From NCBI GenBank assembly GCA_902728285.1, contig CACVBU010000236.1, positions 620,001 to 684,000 on the forward strand: a DNA stretch of 64,000 nt, in the 5' to 3' direction. The DNA comes from Clytia hemisphaerica. Its lineage: Eukaryota; Cnidaria; Hydrozoa; Leptothecata; Clytiidae. A program made the position numbers and the translations under genes. Shown piece after piece: positions 12,043-24,300 of this stretch. Position 1 is the first letter of the stretch; every line of letters starts with the position of its first letter. The notes beneath the pieces were generated by a model. That model was not told where the DNA came from, ran no database searches, and was given only the letters and a program-made list of their open reading frames with translations.

Positions 12043-12338
12043 GCCCGGGGGGTACTAGGGTAAGATGGGTAACGGGGATGCTCCGCTGGTCAGGGTACCT
12101 TTTTTAAACTCCACGAGTCCCAGGTAGGGTCGCCAAAACACCAAAATAGAAAAATCAGTCCCTCGTAGGGTGCCTTTTTTGGAAAATTTGGGGAAAAAGT
12201 AGAACATTTGAGAAAATTTTGGAATTTCAGTCCCATTCAGGGTCACTTTTTTCGCAAATTTCGAGTCCCACGTAGGGTCCATTTTTTGAACCTCAGCGGA
12301 GCACCCCCGTCGGTCGACAAGGGTAGTACCCCCCAGGG
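12043..12338. mobile_element. CCCGGGG-ended MITE inside the minisatellite
   Basis: Begins CCCGGGGGGTACTAGGG and ends AGTACCCCCCAGGGG. The interior (CGCTGGTCAGGGTACC, TCAGTCCCTCGTAGGGT, CCCATTCAGGGTCACTTTTT, CCCCCGTCGGTCGA) is shared at high identity with 34313-34587, so it is one dispersed family. Confidence 0.85.
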
Positions 12339-12539
12339 GTACATGGGGAGCATACATAAATTTACACGGGTGGGGAGCATAAGGTACACGAGGAATGTAC
12401 AATAAGGTACTCTGGGAACGTACAATAAGGTACACTGGGAACGTACAATAAGGTACACGGGGAACATGCAATAAGGTACATGGGGTATGTACAATAAGGT
12501 TTACGGGGAACGTACAATAAGGTACACGGGGAACGTACA

Positions 12540-12903
12540 CTCGGGTAACTTAATGCCCCAAATTATTCAAAATCTACTTTTCGTTTTCGCCTCCCCCCCC
12601 CCCCAACTCCAGCCATTAAACCATAACAAATTATACATTTTTGGAAGCGTATTTGCATATAGAATGTTGGATTTAGTGTTATTTATCAACTTTTTGTATT
12701 TATGACGTCATCAATTATGACGTCATAAGCGGGTTTTCTTAAAATATCTCTAATTATACTTAGAAAAAAATTTAAGTAACACCGAATCCGATATTCTACA
12801 TCCAATTACGCTCCAAAAAATATTTCAATTTGTTATGATTTATGAACTGGAACTGGGGGCGAAAAATTAATGCAATTTTGGGACATCCATTAAGTTACCC
12901 GAG
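12540..12903. mobile_element. CTCGGGTAACTTAATG-ended MITE inside the minisatellite
   Basis: Left end CTCGGGTAACTTAATG and right end CATTAAGTTACCCGAG are perfect inverted copies, followed inward by CCCAAA/TTTGGG. The interior carries two TGACGTCA palindromes (~12703, ~12717). Minisatellite units lie directly on both sides, so the element inserted into the array. Confidence 0.88.
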
Positions 12904-13325
12904 CAATAAGGTACATGGGGAACGTACAATAAGGTATCCGGGGAAGCATTCAAAAAGGACCATGGGTAGTGTACAAAAAGGACAACACAAAACGTACAAA
13001 AGGATCACAGAGAGCGCACAAAAGATGGTAGGGGAGCGTAAAAAAAGTACACAGGGAGCGTAAAAAATACACAGGAAACGTATGAAAAGGTACACAGGGA
13101 ACGTATGAAAAGGTACACAGGGAGTTAAAACATCTATTATGATCTAGTTTTCTTTTTAGCATCTGGCATCAAGGCTAAAAATGGGGCACTGAGAAGAGTG
13201 CAAGCTTTTCGAAGTTTTGACCATTAATATCTAGACAATATACATGAAATCAGAAAGAAATTTATGCTTACCTTCTTCTCTTCTATTCATCAAAATATGA
13301 ATGGATTGAGTTTCCATATGTTAAT

Positions 13326-14310
13326 AATCATTTTGTTACCGCACAACTTGTATCCTAAAGTCTATTCACGATAAGTGTGCACTCTTTTTTCATTAACCTA
13401 TAACTTTTGAAGGAATTCTTCAATCTTTATAAATTTGGTATCATTGGAAAGATATTAACGAGTGGAACAATTTGAAATAAAAAAATCATTAGAATTATTC
13501 TGAAAATTGAAGATGGAAATGAAGAAGAAAAAAATGAAGATCTTGTAGAGAAGTGCTATAACTTTCATTTTCACTGGAGAAATTTTTTGATCTTAGGAGG
13601 TTATCACTGTGAAGAAATTTTACTACAATATTTATTCAATATAAAGTTATGATACAAAGTTTATAAGTGATTGACCCCAAAAAACAGCAGAAAACAGCAG
13701 AAATAATCGATTTTAGACTTCAATCAGCTTATAATTTTATTTGATATCTTTTGACTGAATGATTATTTTTGAGAAATTTTTTCACAGTGATGACGTTCAC
13801 TGATCAAGGATTCACTTCAGTGAAAATGAAAGTTTACCTTAGAATAATAAAAGTGGTAGTAAATAGTTGACCTGACGTAGCGCAAAGAAGATGATGTCCT
13901 GATCTTGCGCATAGAAGACCCTAGCTAGATGAAATTAAGCAAAATTTGTGCTGGGTATGTGCAAGCTGTAAGGGATCTCTTTTCACACGCTTGTAAATCA
14001 TACCTGATGTCCCCACTAGAAAATTTGGCCAAAGTTTTAACTATCCAACTGAATTTTTCGAGCTTGAAGCAGTACACGAGACAGTTGATTCCCAAACTTA
14101 ATAGATCTTTACGACAAGAAAATAGTAAATGTCACATACCTACTTGTCTATATTATCTCCCTGTAGAAAATCTTCACCGAATGAATAAAATATCTAACAT
14201 TATCTGATATATGATTTTAAACATTAGAGAGGCTTTATTGAGTTGATAATGGAGCTAATTTGCATTACAACTGGTTAAGCCCAGATATATAATGACGCCC
14301 CGATATTTCA
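13326..14310 (-). pseudogene. Broken second copy of the 4295-6230 locus
   Basis: 13326-13360 matches exon positions ~4871-4905; 13843-14075 matches 5055-5300 (upstream and intron part) at about 90% identity; 14255-14310 resembles one unit of the 6081-6640 array. Order and orientation match the intact locus, with 13361-13842 being foreign AT-rich DNA. With 9553-9627 this is a decayed duplicate interrupted by at least two large insertions. Confidence 0.75.
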
Positions 14311-14520
14311 GTGTTTAACTAGTGGATGTTGCTATGCTTAATTATTTTGTACCAACTACCTCCGAGGCTGCCTATTTTGCCTATTTGCGTCATTGATGTG
14401 TAGAACCTGTAAGCTCACGACACACTCTGCCGCACTTTTTCATGTGGTACCCAAGATCAAACTTTTTACTGTTACGTGTGTCACCTTAGACTAATTTTTT
14501 ACTGTTTCGCGTAATAGTGG

Positions 14521-16580
14521 GGGGGGGGGGGTTACAACAGGGGTTCGAAATACCGTCTTCCCGTCAAAATTTTTGCTGAATCCCGGAATCTCGAAAATTG
14601 TACAGGTTCAAATACTGGCATAATGACAAAAAATAAGGCCAAATACCGTCACCGTCTGATTTTAAAATACCATTTTCCCGTCTTTTTTTTCGTCAAATCC
14701 CGTAATTAGCCTCCGTCTCGGAAGAGGACTGGGCCCGAATTTGCGGACGTTTTCACAGTTTCACTTTCGTTTTCGGCTATACGACAGCGTTTTCAAGCAG
14801 AAAGCAGAGGAAATCTGTGAAAATATGGCAGGGAATGCTAACCTATTTTTCCAGTGTTTCTCAAGATTGGAGCAAGATTATTGTTCTAGAAAGTTCATAA
14901 AGGCCTAATAGTTTCAGATTAGTATGATTTCATCAGAAAAAACATTTACACCAAAGCTCCTTATTGATATGTGAAGGCTACCAAAAATAGCAATGTCCTC
15001 CATCAGAACAACTTTAACTTAAGGGACAAGGACAGTCAAGAAGTCTACTTCTTTGTTGAAAATTTGCACAAAATACTTAGAGAAATGGTACTATGGAAGC
15101 CCATTCTATACTCCTAAATGATAGTTGAAAGATCAGCAGTTGAGAGGGTTGATTAAAATAGAACTCAAAGCACACAATAAAGTATACATATATATTTGTC
15201 CAGAAAGAACTGGCATGTTGTTTGCTTTGTTTTGGTGTTTAAAAATATGTACTTATCAGTCCTAAAAAAATACAAATTTGAATATAATGAGGGCAGTGAG
15301 TCTGGTTAAATGTTACTATATTTACAAGAAAGGATTACTGAAAAAATACTACTGTATGTACTACTGATGAACTAAACTCAAAAACTAAAATTTTACCATA
15401 AATTTACATTACGACAATTTAAAAAATCCATCTTTAATAGCAACAAAGAAAAAAACATGGCTCAAAGTTTTAAACATAGAGCTAGTCAGAGCTTCAATTC
15501 ACAGATTCAGTAGGTTTAGAGCTTTCAAAATTTGAAAACAGACACTGCATTGGTTACTACAAGACATACTATCCACACGGTTTTTTCGATTCATGAAAAA
15601 AATAAAGTATTTATCAAAAAAAGGTTCTCTTAATTTTTTTGGTAATCAATTCCAACAAACAATAATCAATATAACAGTTTTTTGAAAACCATCCCACAGT
15701 GTAAACATTATCAACCAACTAAACCCACACCGCCAAAATTGTAAAAATAAGTCAATATAATTTCTATCAACAATTTCTCGTAAAATGTTTTTTTCCAACA
15801 TTCTGATACCAATCATGGCTGGAGGCATCATGCGTAGGGTGACTGTGTGGCATTTCATTGCTTTTAATGATCACAATACCAAACATCAACCAAACAAAAC
15901 TGACGCCAAGCCAAATCTGGCGATTAAAAATTTCCATGAAAATTATAATTGAAACTTATCTCGTAAAATGCTTTTTTCAACATTCTGGAAGTGTTCAAAG
16001 TTAGAGGTATCATATGTAGAGCCAAGCAATACATGAAAAGTCATTTACTATCCCATTTGCCATGAGATATATGAGTCAAAAAATCAAACAAAAACCAACA
16101 AATCATGTCTCTTCACTTTCATGTCACATCGTGTTTATATGGGGTATCAGAAAGCCAATCCACAAGAAGAGCCATCTTCCTTTATTATGGAGTGTTCCAA
16201 AACTATTGGTAGGTTGTTTGGAAGTAAAGAAACCCACACAGTTTGCTTTATTTTGAAGATATAACTTGAAAACAAACTGTATCTTTCCAGTAGAAACTCA
16301 TGTTTCAACCTGCTACATAACATTGGTCAGTCGGGTCTGCTACTAACATGTAATAGTTTTATAATAGCTGAGCTTGAGAATCCGTAGGCAGAACTTGTAA
16401 CATGTATTATGTGTATAATTATGTCAGTCGACTTGAATCATGATACATTACTTACATTTCACTGGATGCATTTTCGCTGTGAAATTATCCGCAAAATTTT
16501 CTGACCGCGTTCTGAGACGGAGGCTAATACCGAACTAAAAAAGGGCCAATCCCGTCACACCGTAAAAGTACAAACTCCCC
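14521..16580. mobile_element. 2.06-kb non-autonomous hAT-like element
   Basis: Exact 9-bp direct repeats TAATAGTGG flank it (14512-14520 and 16581-16589), consistent with an 8-bp hAT-type duplication plus one chance base. Ends start with a G run and TTACAACAGGGGTTCG and finish GTACAAACTCCCC. An internal inverted pair (ATTAGCCTCCGTCTCGGAA at ~14704, TTCTGAGACGGAGGCTAAT at ~16511) brackets the core. No transposase frame. A ~100-bp block with TCGTAAAATG and CAACATTCTG is repeated at ~15777 and ~15960. Confidence 0.78.
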
Positions 16581-16715
16581 TAATAGTGGTAACCAGGACC
16601 GAAAAAAATATTGCTGATTTTGGAGTTGTAAACCCTAAATATTCATTCTCCGGACTCCAGGGCATAAATTATTGCATTCCCATATTTACATATTTGACAT
16701 TAGTCTGTTACTTAA

Positions 16716-17427
16716 GGGCTCTGACCATAGTGAATTTTTCATAATTGCCATGTTTAAAATGTGTTTTCTGACTGATGTAACCAACAAGACTATGGCATGT
16801 TATACATTTTCTGTTAGAGAAACTATTCCTGAATTTGAAAATTCAAAAATTGCATTGAAAAGATTTGACGAAGAAGAAAATGAAGACTTGTGCGAGGGAG
16901 AGTATTTCAACTTTGAACAGCTTAGTTTCAGCAAAGAAAAAACATTTTGAAAAAAATTTCGCAGTAGATGGTGTATCTTTTACCGAACAATAAAATTTTT
17001 TGCGGAAAATATTTGTAAATGCTTCTTTGTCTCGAAATCTTCAAAATAGTGGTTTTTCATCAATTTTTCATCTGGATTTTGCTTAAAAAAACAGTCATAA
17101 CTTTTGACACATCGTTTTAGAAAAATTTTCCGCAAAACTTAAAATAGTTCAATTCTTTGCGGACAGTGTAAAGAAATTTTGAAACAAAAAGGTTAATTAC
17201 CCATTAAAACTTAGCACTTTTTATAAAAGAAGGTGATGCAACATATTATCAACGTCTTTTTAAAGTTCATAACGTCATTTCTACAATTAAATTCTTAATT
17301 AACTCTGAAGGAATTTGATTAAAAAGCAATTTATAAAGGTAATTCTTTGTTGAAAGTGTTAAAGAACCTAAAACATAACTTTTATGTTCAAATACTAAAA
17401 TCAATTTTCCGACTATGGTCAGAGCCC
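16716..17427. mobile_element. TTAA-flanked element, 712 bp (copy 1)
   Basis: Inverted ends GGGCTCTGACCATAGT/ACTATGGTCAGAGCCC are bordered directly by TTAA (16712-16715 and 17428-17431), the target duplication used by piggyBac and Kolobok elements. A short frame at 16672-16950 is shared with copy 2 but has no transposase motif. Homologous along its length to 19900-21020. Confidence 0.9.
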
Positions 17428-17589
17428 TTAATAAGCGCCCAAACCAGTTGCTAGAATGCAATAAAGAAAGACATGGATCAATGAAGTAGAACGGTTTGTA
17501 CATGTTTGTTTCTATTTCATTGGATATTATTTAGTTCGTCATCATTTGAAACGCTAGTCTAATACATTCTCGCCAAAATTTCTTTTCTT

Positions 17590-17960
17590 AAAGTACCGTA
17601 TGAAGAACTCTGGTTTAGAAGCCTATTGTTGTAACTTTTTGTTAACTTTTTTCTTTTTTGATATCAAAAGTTGAAAATCGATTTGCTCAGTGTTTGATCA
17701 CGCTGCCATAAAATCCTCTTTGGATTGGTTCGGAATTTATCCACATGATCAAAAAAGTGTGAAAAATAATTTCTCAAGTTATGATTCTCTATCACTGACT
17801 CTTTTTAAAAAGCGTTGATGACATTGAGTTGTCTTTTTAACGACGCTAATAAAAATATCAACGTTGAACTTAATTCAAGATCTTAGATTGTCGTCATGGT
17901 TATATTTTTCTGCGTTGAATGTGCACTGAATAGAATCTCGATTGGTCGGCACAGGTCGTA
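17590..17960. repeat. Pieces of two dispersed repeats
   Basis: ~17590-17780 (AGAAGCCTATTGTTGTAACT ...) is a one-ended diverged copy of the element at 39996-40236. ~17755-17960 is the inverted relative of 9891-10085. No gene. Confidence 0.65.
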
Positions 17961-18335
17961 ATATGATTTCGGCATGTGATTTTCACGGTAGTTGTTTGGA
18001 GTATGTTGAATGGTAATCCATTCGGCAAAATTTACAAATAAAGTGACACCAAATAAAATATTCTCAATTGAAAATATATTCACAAACTTTTGTATTTGGT
18101 TTCCTACTAAGTAACTGGTAAGAAGTTGTAAACAAAAATTTCTAAAAAGATATATAGGGTAATGAGTTGATTGAGATCAAAAATAGAAAATATTGGGCTG
18201 ACATTTTTTTGATTTCTTTATAGTCTGAGTAAGAGATTCGTTTTTTTTCTTCATGAAGACAGACATATGGTGAGATTCGCTGTTTTGACCTTTTTGGCAA
18301 AATAAGTTGATACGAATTTATACGAAGCAACAAAA

Positions 18336-21300
18336 ATGGTGTTTTATATATTCTTTCTTATTGGTGGTCTAATCCCATCTGTTTTTGCTGGTAAACCATC
18401 AATTGTCCGGAAAAAGGAAATCACTAATGGTAAAGCTCCGGACGGCGAGCCTATGTTTTTGTCATATATTAATTTCGCAAAATTCCAAAACAAAATGCTG
18501 GTTGTTGGAGTACCTTCAGCGTCGATCATCAATGCAACTTTTGACGAGTGCAATGAGAAATGTTTGGAGATGAATGATTGCGTTAGTATGAATGTTTATA
18601 AGGAGAATGGAACCAAGTGTGACTTAATGAGTACAGATCAGCACCACGCCAATATGACAGTACTTGATGTACAAGGTGTAGATTATTATGAGCCAACGGT
18701 TAGTAGAAATTTTTTATGCATATAACTTTTTGTTATAATAAGATGAAAATACTTTGTTCAGTCGATAAATATTCTTTCTCAAGGAAAATGAACAGGTTCA
18801 AAAAAATCAACAAATTGACCGAAAGTTTAACTTTAAAAAAGTCCTTTAAATTGTATACCTTTTTAGGACGGCCCAGAAATCAAAAATACAATGATAAAAG
18901 AGACATATTTCTGTGTCAAAAGCTAGGGGGGGGCAAGCTATAGTTATTCGGTCATCTCATCAACGATTTTTTCCTTTACGTGAACTCTTTTTCAACTTTT
19001 TCAGGAAGCACTGTATTCCCTGTTGTTAATTATTTTTCTTAGAGCGATTGCGTGAGAGGGAACACTAACTGTACCAACAACTCCTTTTGTATGCCTGACC
19101 ACCATACTGGTGATGTGAAATGTCAATGTAAACGATCCAAAACACAAAATTGGAACTGCTTGGAAAACGACACAAAATCCTCGACACAAAATCCTCTGGG
19201 TTATGGTTGGTTTTTGGTAGCAAAATTGCAACAAATTTTTTCAGGTCATCAAAATCACAATCTGATTCGTCAGGCATGCCCGATGGACGAAAATACGTTC
19301 ATCAGGCATGCCCGATGAACTAAAATACGTTCATCAGGCATGCCCGATGAACTAAAATACGTTCATCAGGCATGTCTGATGAACGTATTTTCGTCCATCG
19401 GGCATGCCTGACGAATCAGATTGTGATTTTGATGACCTGAAAAAATTTGTTGCAATTTTGACCATACTGGGTCTGTAATATTTCTGAATAGTTCCCTAAC
19501 ATAGCGAAATAAGACCATTTTAGTATTGGGAAAGTTCACCGAACTGCACTACAAGTGGTTTTTCGGCAATAAACCTGTAAGATTGCTTAGAGGTCCTTGA
19601 GACTTTCATTCTTGTTATTAAGGAACTTACAAGGGCTGAAATGAAACTCAGCAGTGTTGGGCGGTAACTAGTAGGTGCACTTGTAAAATCCGAAAAGTAA
19701 TTCTCAGCTCACGAAATATGGTAAAATCTTTAGCTTTCGTTTTGAAAATACTAAATAGAAAATATCTTTGAACCTTCAGTTTAGAACGAAAAATGTTGTT
19801 GTAGAGTTAACCTACTTTAGGCGTACAACTTTCGCGAGCAGAAACTTTCGTGAGGACGAAAAATCGCAAAATTCACGACATTTACTTTCGCGAATTTAAG
19901 GGCTCTGACCATAGTGAATTTTTCATAATTGCCGTGTTTAAAATGTGTTTTCTGACTGATGTAATCAACAAAACTATGGCATGTTATACATTTTCTGTTA
20001 GACAAACTATTCTTGAATCTGAAAATTCAAAAATTGAATTGAAAAAATTTGAAGAAAAAGAAAAGGAAGACTTTTACGAGGAAGAGTATTTCAACTTTGA
20101 AGAGCTTAGTTTCGGCGAAGAAAAAACATTTTGAAATAATTTTCGCAGTAGATGTAGACTGGGAATCCAGTCGTTTATAACGTTTTTGTTGAAAGCGGGA
20201 AATTTTTATGTCGGGATATGTTAAAATAAACGACTGGGCTAAGGTGGTTTCCGTAGCTTACGGGAGTTCCAGCAGGGCCCGCAGATTTCTGCGGGGTGAG
20301 AAAACAATCATATACAACAAAATATATAAACAAATGAAAATTTCAGCCAATGAGAATTTCCAAGTGAAAGAAAAAAAAACAAACCAAAACAAACCAACAA
20401 GACCCCCTGAAAATGTTGTCCAAAAACATGAAAAAAGAGAATTTTTATGAAAAGTTTGTTGTGCACAAAATATTCTAGACGACTATATTAATGCTCCTGT
20501 CAAGTTTTCTACTTCCTATTTTTTACTGAGTTAAGTCGTCTAGCATGCTAGACTACAGTAGATGCTGTATCTTTTACCGAACAATAAATTTTTTTGCGGA
20601 AAATTTTTGTAAATGCTTCTTTGTCTCCAAATCTTTAAAATAGTGGTTTTTCATCAATTTTTCATATGGATTTTGATTAAAAAAACAGTCATAACTTTTG
20701 ACACATCGTTTTAGAAAACTTTTCCGCAAAATTTAAAATAGTTCAACTCTTTGCGGACAGTGTAAAGAAATTTTGAAACAAAAAAGTTAATTACCCATTA
20801 AAACTAAGCACTTTTTGTAAAAGAGGGTGATGCAACATATTATCAACATCTTTTTAAAGTTCATAACGTCATTTTTGCAATTAAATTCTTAATTACTCTT
20901 AAGGGGTGTGATTAAAAAGCAATTTATAAAGGCAATTCTTTGTTAAAAGTGTTAAGAAACCTGAAATATAACTTCAATGTTCAAATATCAAAATCAATTT
21001 TTGGACTATGGTCAGAGCCCTTAATGGAAAAATATTTTTCGCGAGCATAAACTTTCTAGCGTCGTTAAATATAATTGTTAAACGTCTTTGTTCTTCAAAA
21101 AAACTGAAGATGCTCTAAGAGAGAGCGAAATATTTTAAACCAGTATGTTTTTATTCTGAGCATAAACTTTCGCGAATCAAGACGTCAAATTGAGAAATTT
21201 CAATTTCACATGAAAAATGGCTTCCAGGGACAAATACTTCTTGAATTGGCTTGAAGATTTGTCCTTTGACTTAATAGTCTTTTAGCAGGCTAAAAAGTGC

Positions 21301-24300
21301 CATAAAAGTTACATTTTATTCAAAGTTTTACAGATTTTATGTTATGTCAAGAATTTTTCACGAGCATAAACTTTCGCGAATTGCCCTTCCTAGAATTTTT
21401 AAAGACATTTACTTTCGCAAAAAGGGCCAAAAATCACGCCAAGAACTAAACCAATACGATAGGCCTAAACCTACATTTGACTCTCCTCTGTTGGGCTTAA
21501 ACCTCTTTTTTCCTCGCGTGATTTTCACACAAATGCTGAATGAGAAGTAAGTCCTGTAGTGAAGTCAACTTTATACTAAATCTAATTCTGTCTTTTTCAA
21601 GGGAGACACTGTAATGGTTCGTATGACGTCTTTTTGTATTCATCGTTTTAGTACCAGATCCCAACGAAGACCAACAATACTGGTTTCCGTATGTTGGGCC
21701 AACTTGGAAAGTTTCCTTCTACTTTGACGCCTCATCGATCGAGCTCGACATGTTACCGTAAGTTTAATTCTAATACGCTACAAATTAATTTAATCAAGTT
21801 TTAAATAGCACAAATTTGGTAGACTGCTGGCATCCACTAACGGATTCGTACAACCTGGGGTTTTGTAGAGGTCTGCGATTCAGATTACTTTAATCGGATT
21901 AACTTTCGTGAGATTAAATTTCGCGATTTCGCGAAATTTTGCCACTTTCGCAAAATTAACCTTTCCAGCGCGCTGTTTTTTATATTTTCACGCTGTCTGC
22001 GCGCAACTTTTTTTGAGAAAACGCGGGGTTTGGGAAATTTGCCATAACTCAAGAACTAGAAATCTTTTGGCAAAAAGTAAACTATCCCTGAAAAGCTAAT
22101 TAAGTTTTGCAGCTTTTAGGTTGGGTACAAGTTCAATTAAAGTATTCTAACTTAAATGGTAGCTTTACATACACCAATGCTTTTTTCCTCATTTTTCGAC
22201 AATGTCACTTTTTTGGCATTTTTCACTTTCTATGCAAAAAAAAGTGGGGGAAAGTTAATTATAAAATCTTTCTTTACTATTTTATCAATATATACTTACT
22301 CATGAAGCCATATACCAAAAATTAGCATCCAAAAACAATTCTACTGGTCACAAGGGCTTTTCAAACATTGTTCACTTTTCTCCAAAATCAGTGTTTTTCC
22401 GTCTGCCATCTTGAATCAGTGTTTTTTATTTGAAAAGTGCTGACTCACACCGTGATCATAACATTACATCATTATATATCAACGGAAAGCTTAGACTCTC
22501 TACTTTCTTTTTCTTTATTTTTCAACGATCGGAAAGCAAGCCAATTAAAGATATTGCGCGAGAAAGACATGCCTATCAAATTGCGTATATGTACGGCATT
22601 CGGAACGTCTCAAGGACGTATATGTACGGCATTCGGGTCCAAAAGGTTAAAACTCACGAAAAGGCGTGAGATTCCTGACTCGCAAAATTAAATCCACCAT
22701 AAAATCCAGAAAACTTTGCGATTTTTTTCGCTCGCAAAATTTAATCTGATTAAAGTATAAATTTGGCGGATAGGGCATATAAAATAATTTTGGCGGACTC
22801 TTAATTTTTGTGGATTTCGGTTAAATTATTTCGTATTGAGGAAGGGGCACTTTGAAATTCCCATAATGCATTGAAAAGTTGTACTTTTTGAGCCATACAT
22901 GTCCAAAAATTGATATATTTTAGCTACCTTAGTGTATATAAGTTTGGCGTGAATTAAATTTAGTGGATTTGCGCCAAATACCCATAAAATTTTCCAAAAA
23001 CTTTTTAATTTAAGTTAGAAGTTTCTATTTGAAATCAGCATTTTAAGTAAAACCTGTTATAAAACACAAAGTAATTTTTGATTTACAAGTGCCTAAAATT
23101 TCCCAGTATGCCAAATTATTACAAAGTCTGCCATCCACGCCATCCATGCCATTAAATACCCACCAACAATCGAATTTTGACCAAATTAATCCACCTAATA
23201 GATCATGTTTTTCAGGCTCAGGTACTTTCTAAAAGTCTTTATTAATTACATGTTGCACCCACAGGCTTAAGAAAATTCTATTTTTTCGACTACATTCTTT
23301 TGGTTCTCTCAGAAATGAAATGTACGTTTTCCAAATGAGATCAAAGACAAATGTCATCTTAGAAGCGAAAATAATTAATGGAATGATGCATCTTGTGGCA
23401 CACGAACTTAATTCGAAATGTAAAATCCTCCTTGGCAATAAGGTTTATCATTTCGAGGTTATGATGAGCTACAAAGGTAATTCAAAACTTCTACCTTAAG
23501 GGAACTTATTTTGGCGGGAACTAATTTTGGCGAGCGGCGAAAATCTTAAAATTTCTAAATTCGCCAAATCAACCAAAATTAGTTCCCGCCAAAATAAGTT
23601 CCCTTAAGGTATCTTCAGGGTTCAGACAGACCTTCGAAAATAAAATTCCCTGAGTTTCCCTGAATTTTAATCAATTTTCAAAGGTTTTTTCCCTGAGAAA
23701 TTCCTCATTTTAGCTATTTTTCCCCAATTTTTTCCCTGAGTATCAAGCAAACCATAAAAACTAAGCAGAGTCAAAAGAGATGTATCTTTAAACAAAAGGC
23801 ACACAAATCAAATGATAAACCTAAGGTAAAAATTAAAGCTACAAATATATACTGCATATGAATAAACACTTTAAAACTAAAAAAACTTTTAAATCTGTTT
23901 TTTCCATTCATTCTTCAAAAAATAAAATTCCCTGAGTTTCCCTGAGCAGACTGGGAAAAAAAAAATTTTTTCCCTGGGTTTCCCTGAGTTTCCCTGATTT
24001 TTCTGAAAATTTATCATATTTCCAGGTTTTCCAGGTTTTCCAGGGTCTGTCTGAACCCTGTCTTAAGTCTTCACCCGGGGGGTGGGGTACTTAGGCAAAT
24101 TTCAGTCCCACTAAGGGTCGGAAAGATAGGAAAATTTCAACTTTTTACCCCCAGAAAGATCGAAATTTGGTCAAATTTGTCCTGATAAGGGTCGTAAAAT
24201 TTATAAGATTTTCCTTTGTTTTCTCCTTTTTAGTCCCGGTAAGGGTCCGGGCGGCACCCCACCCCGTCAGCTCGCAACCCTAGTACCCCCCCCCCCCGGA

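Larger units (their letters stand above)
11938..13130. repeat. ~23-bp minisatellite split by two inserted elements
   Basis: Unit close to GGTACACGGGGAACGTACAA plus TAA, tandemly repeated in three blocks: ~11938-12042, ~12339-12541 and ~12904-13130. Units shorten and diverge toward the right (GGGAGCGTAAAAAAAGTAC). The array gives spurious long repetitive ORFs on both strands. Two inverted-repeat elements separate the blocks. Confidence 0.88.

Noticed and set aside
12055-13162. Minus-strand frames with repeated VPYCTFPV residues
   Set aside because: Translation of the ~23-bp minisatellite; no start, splice or domain support.
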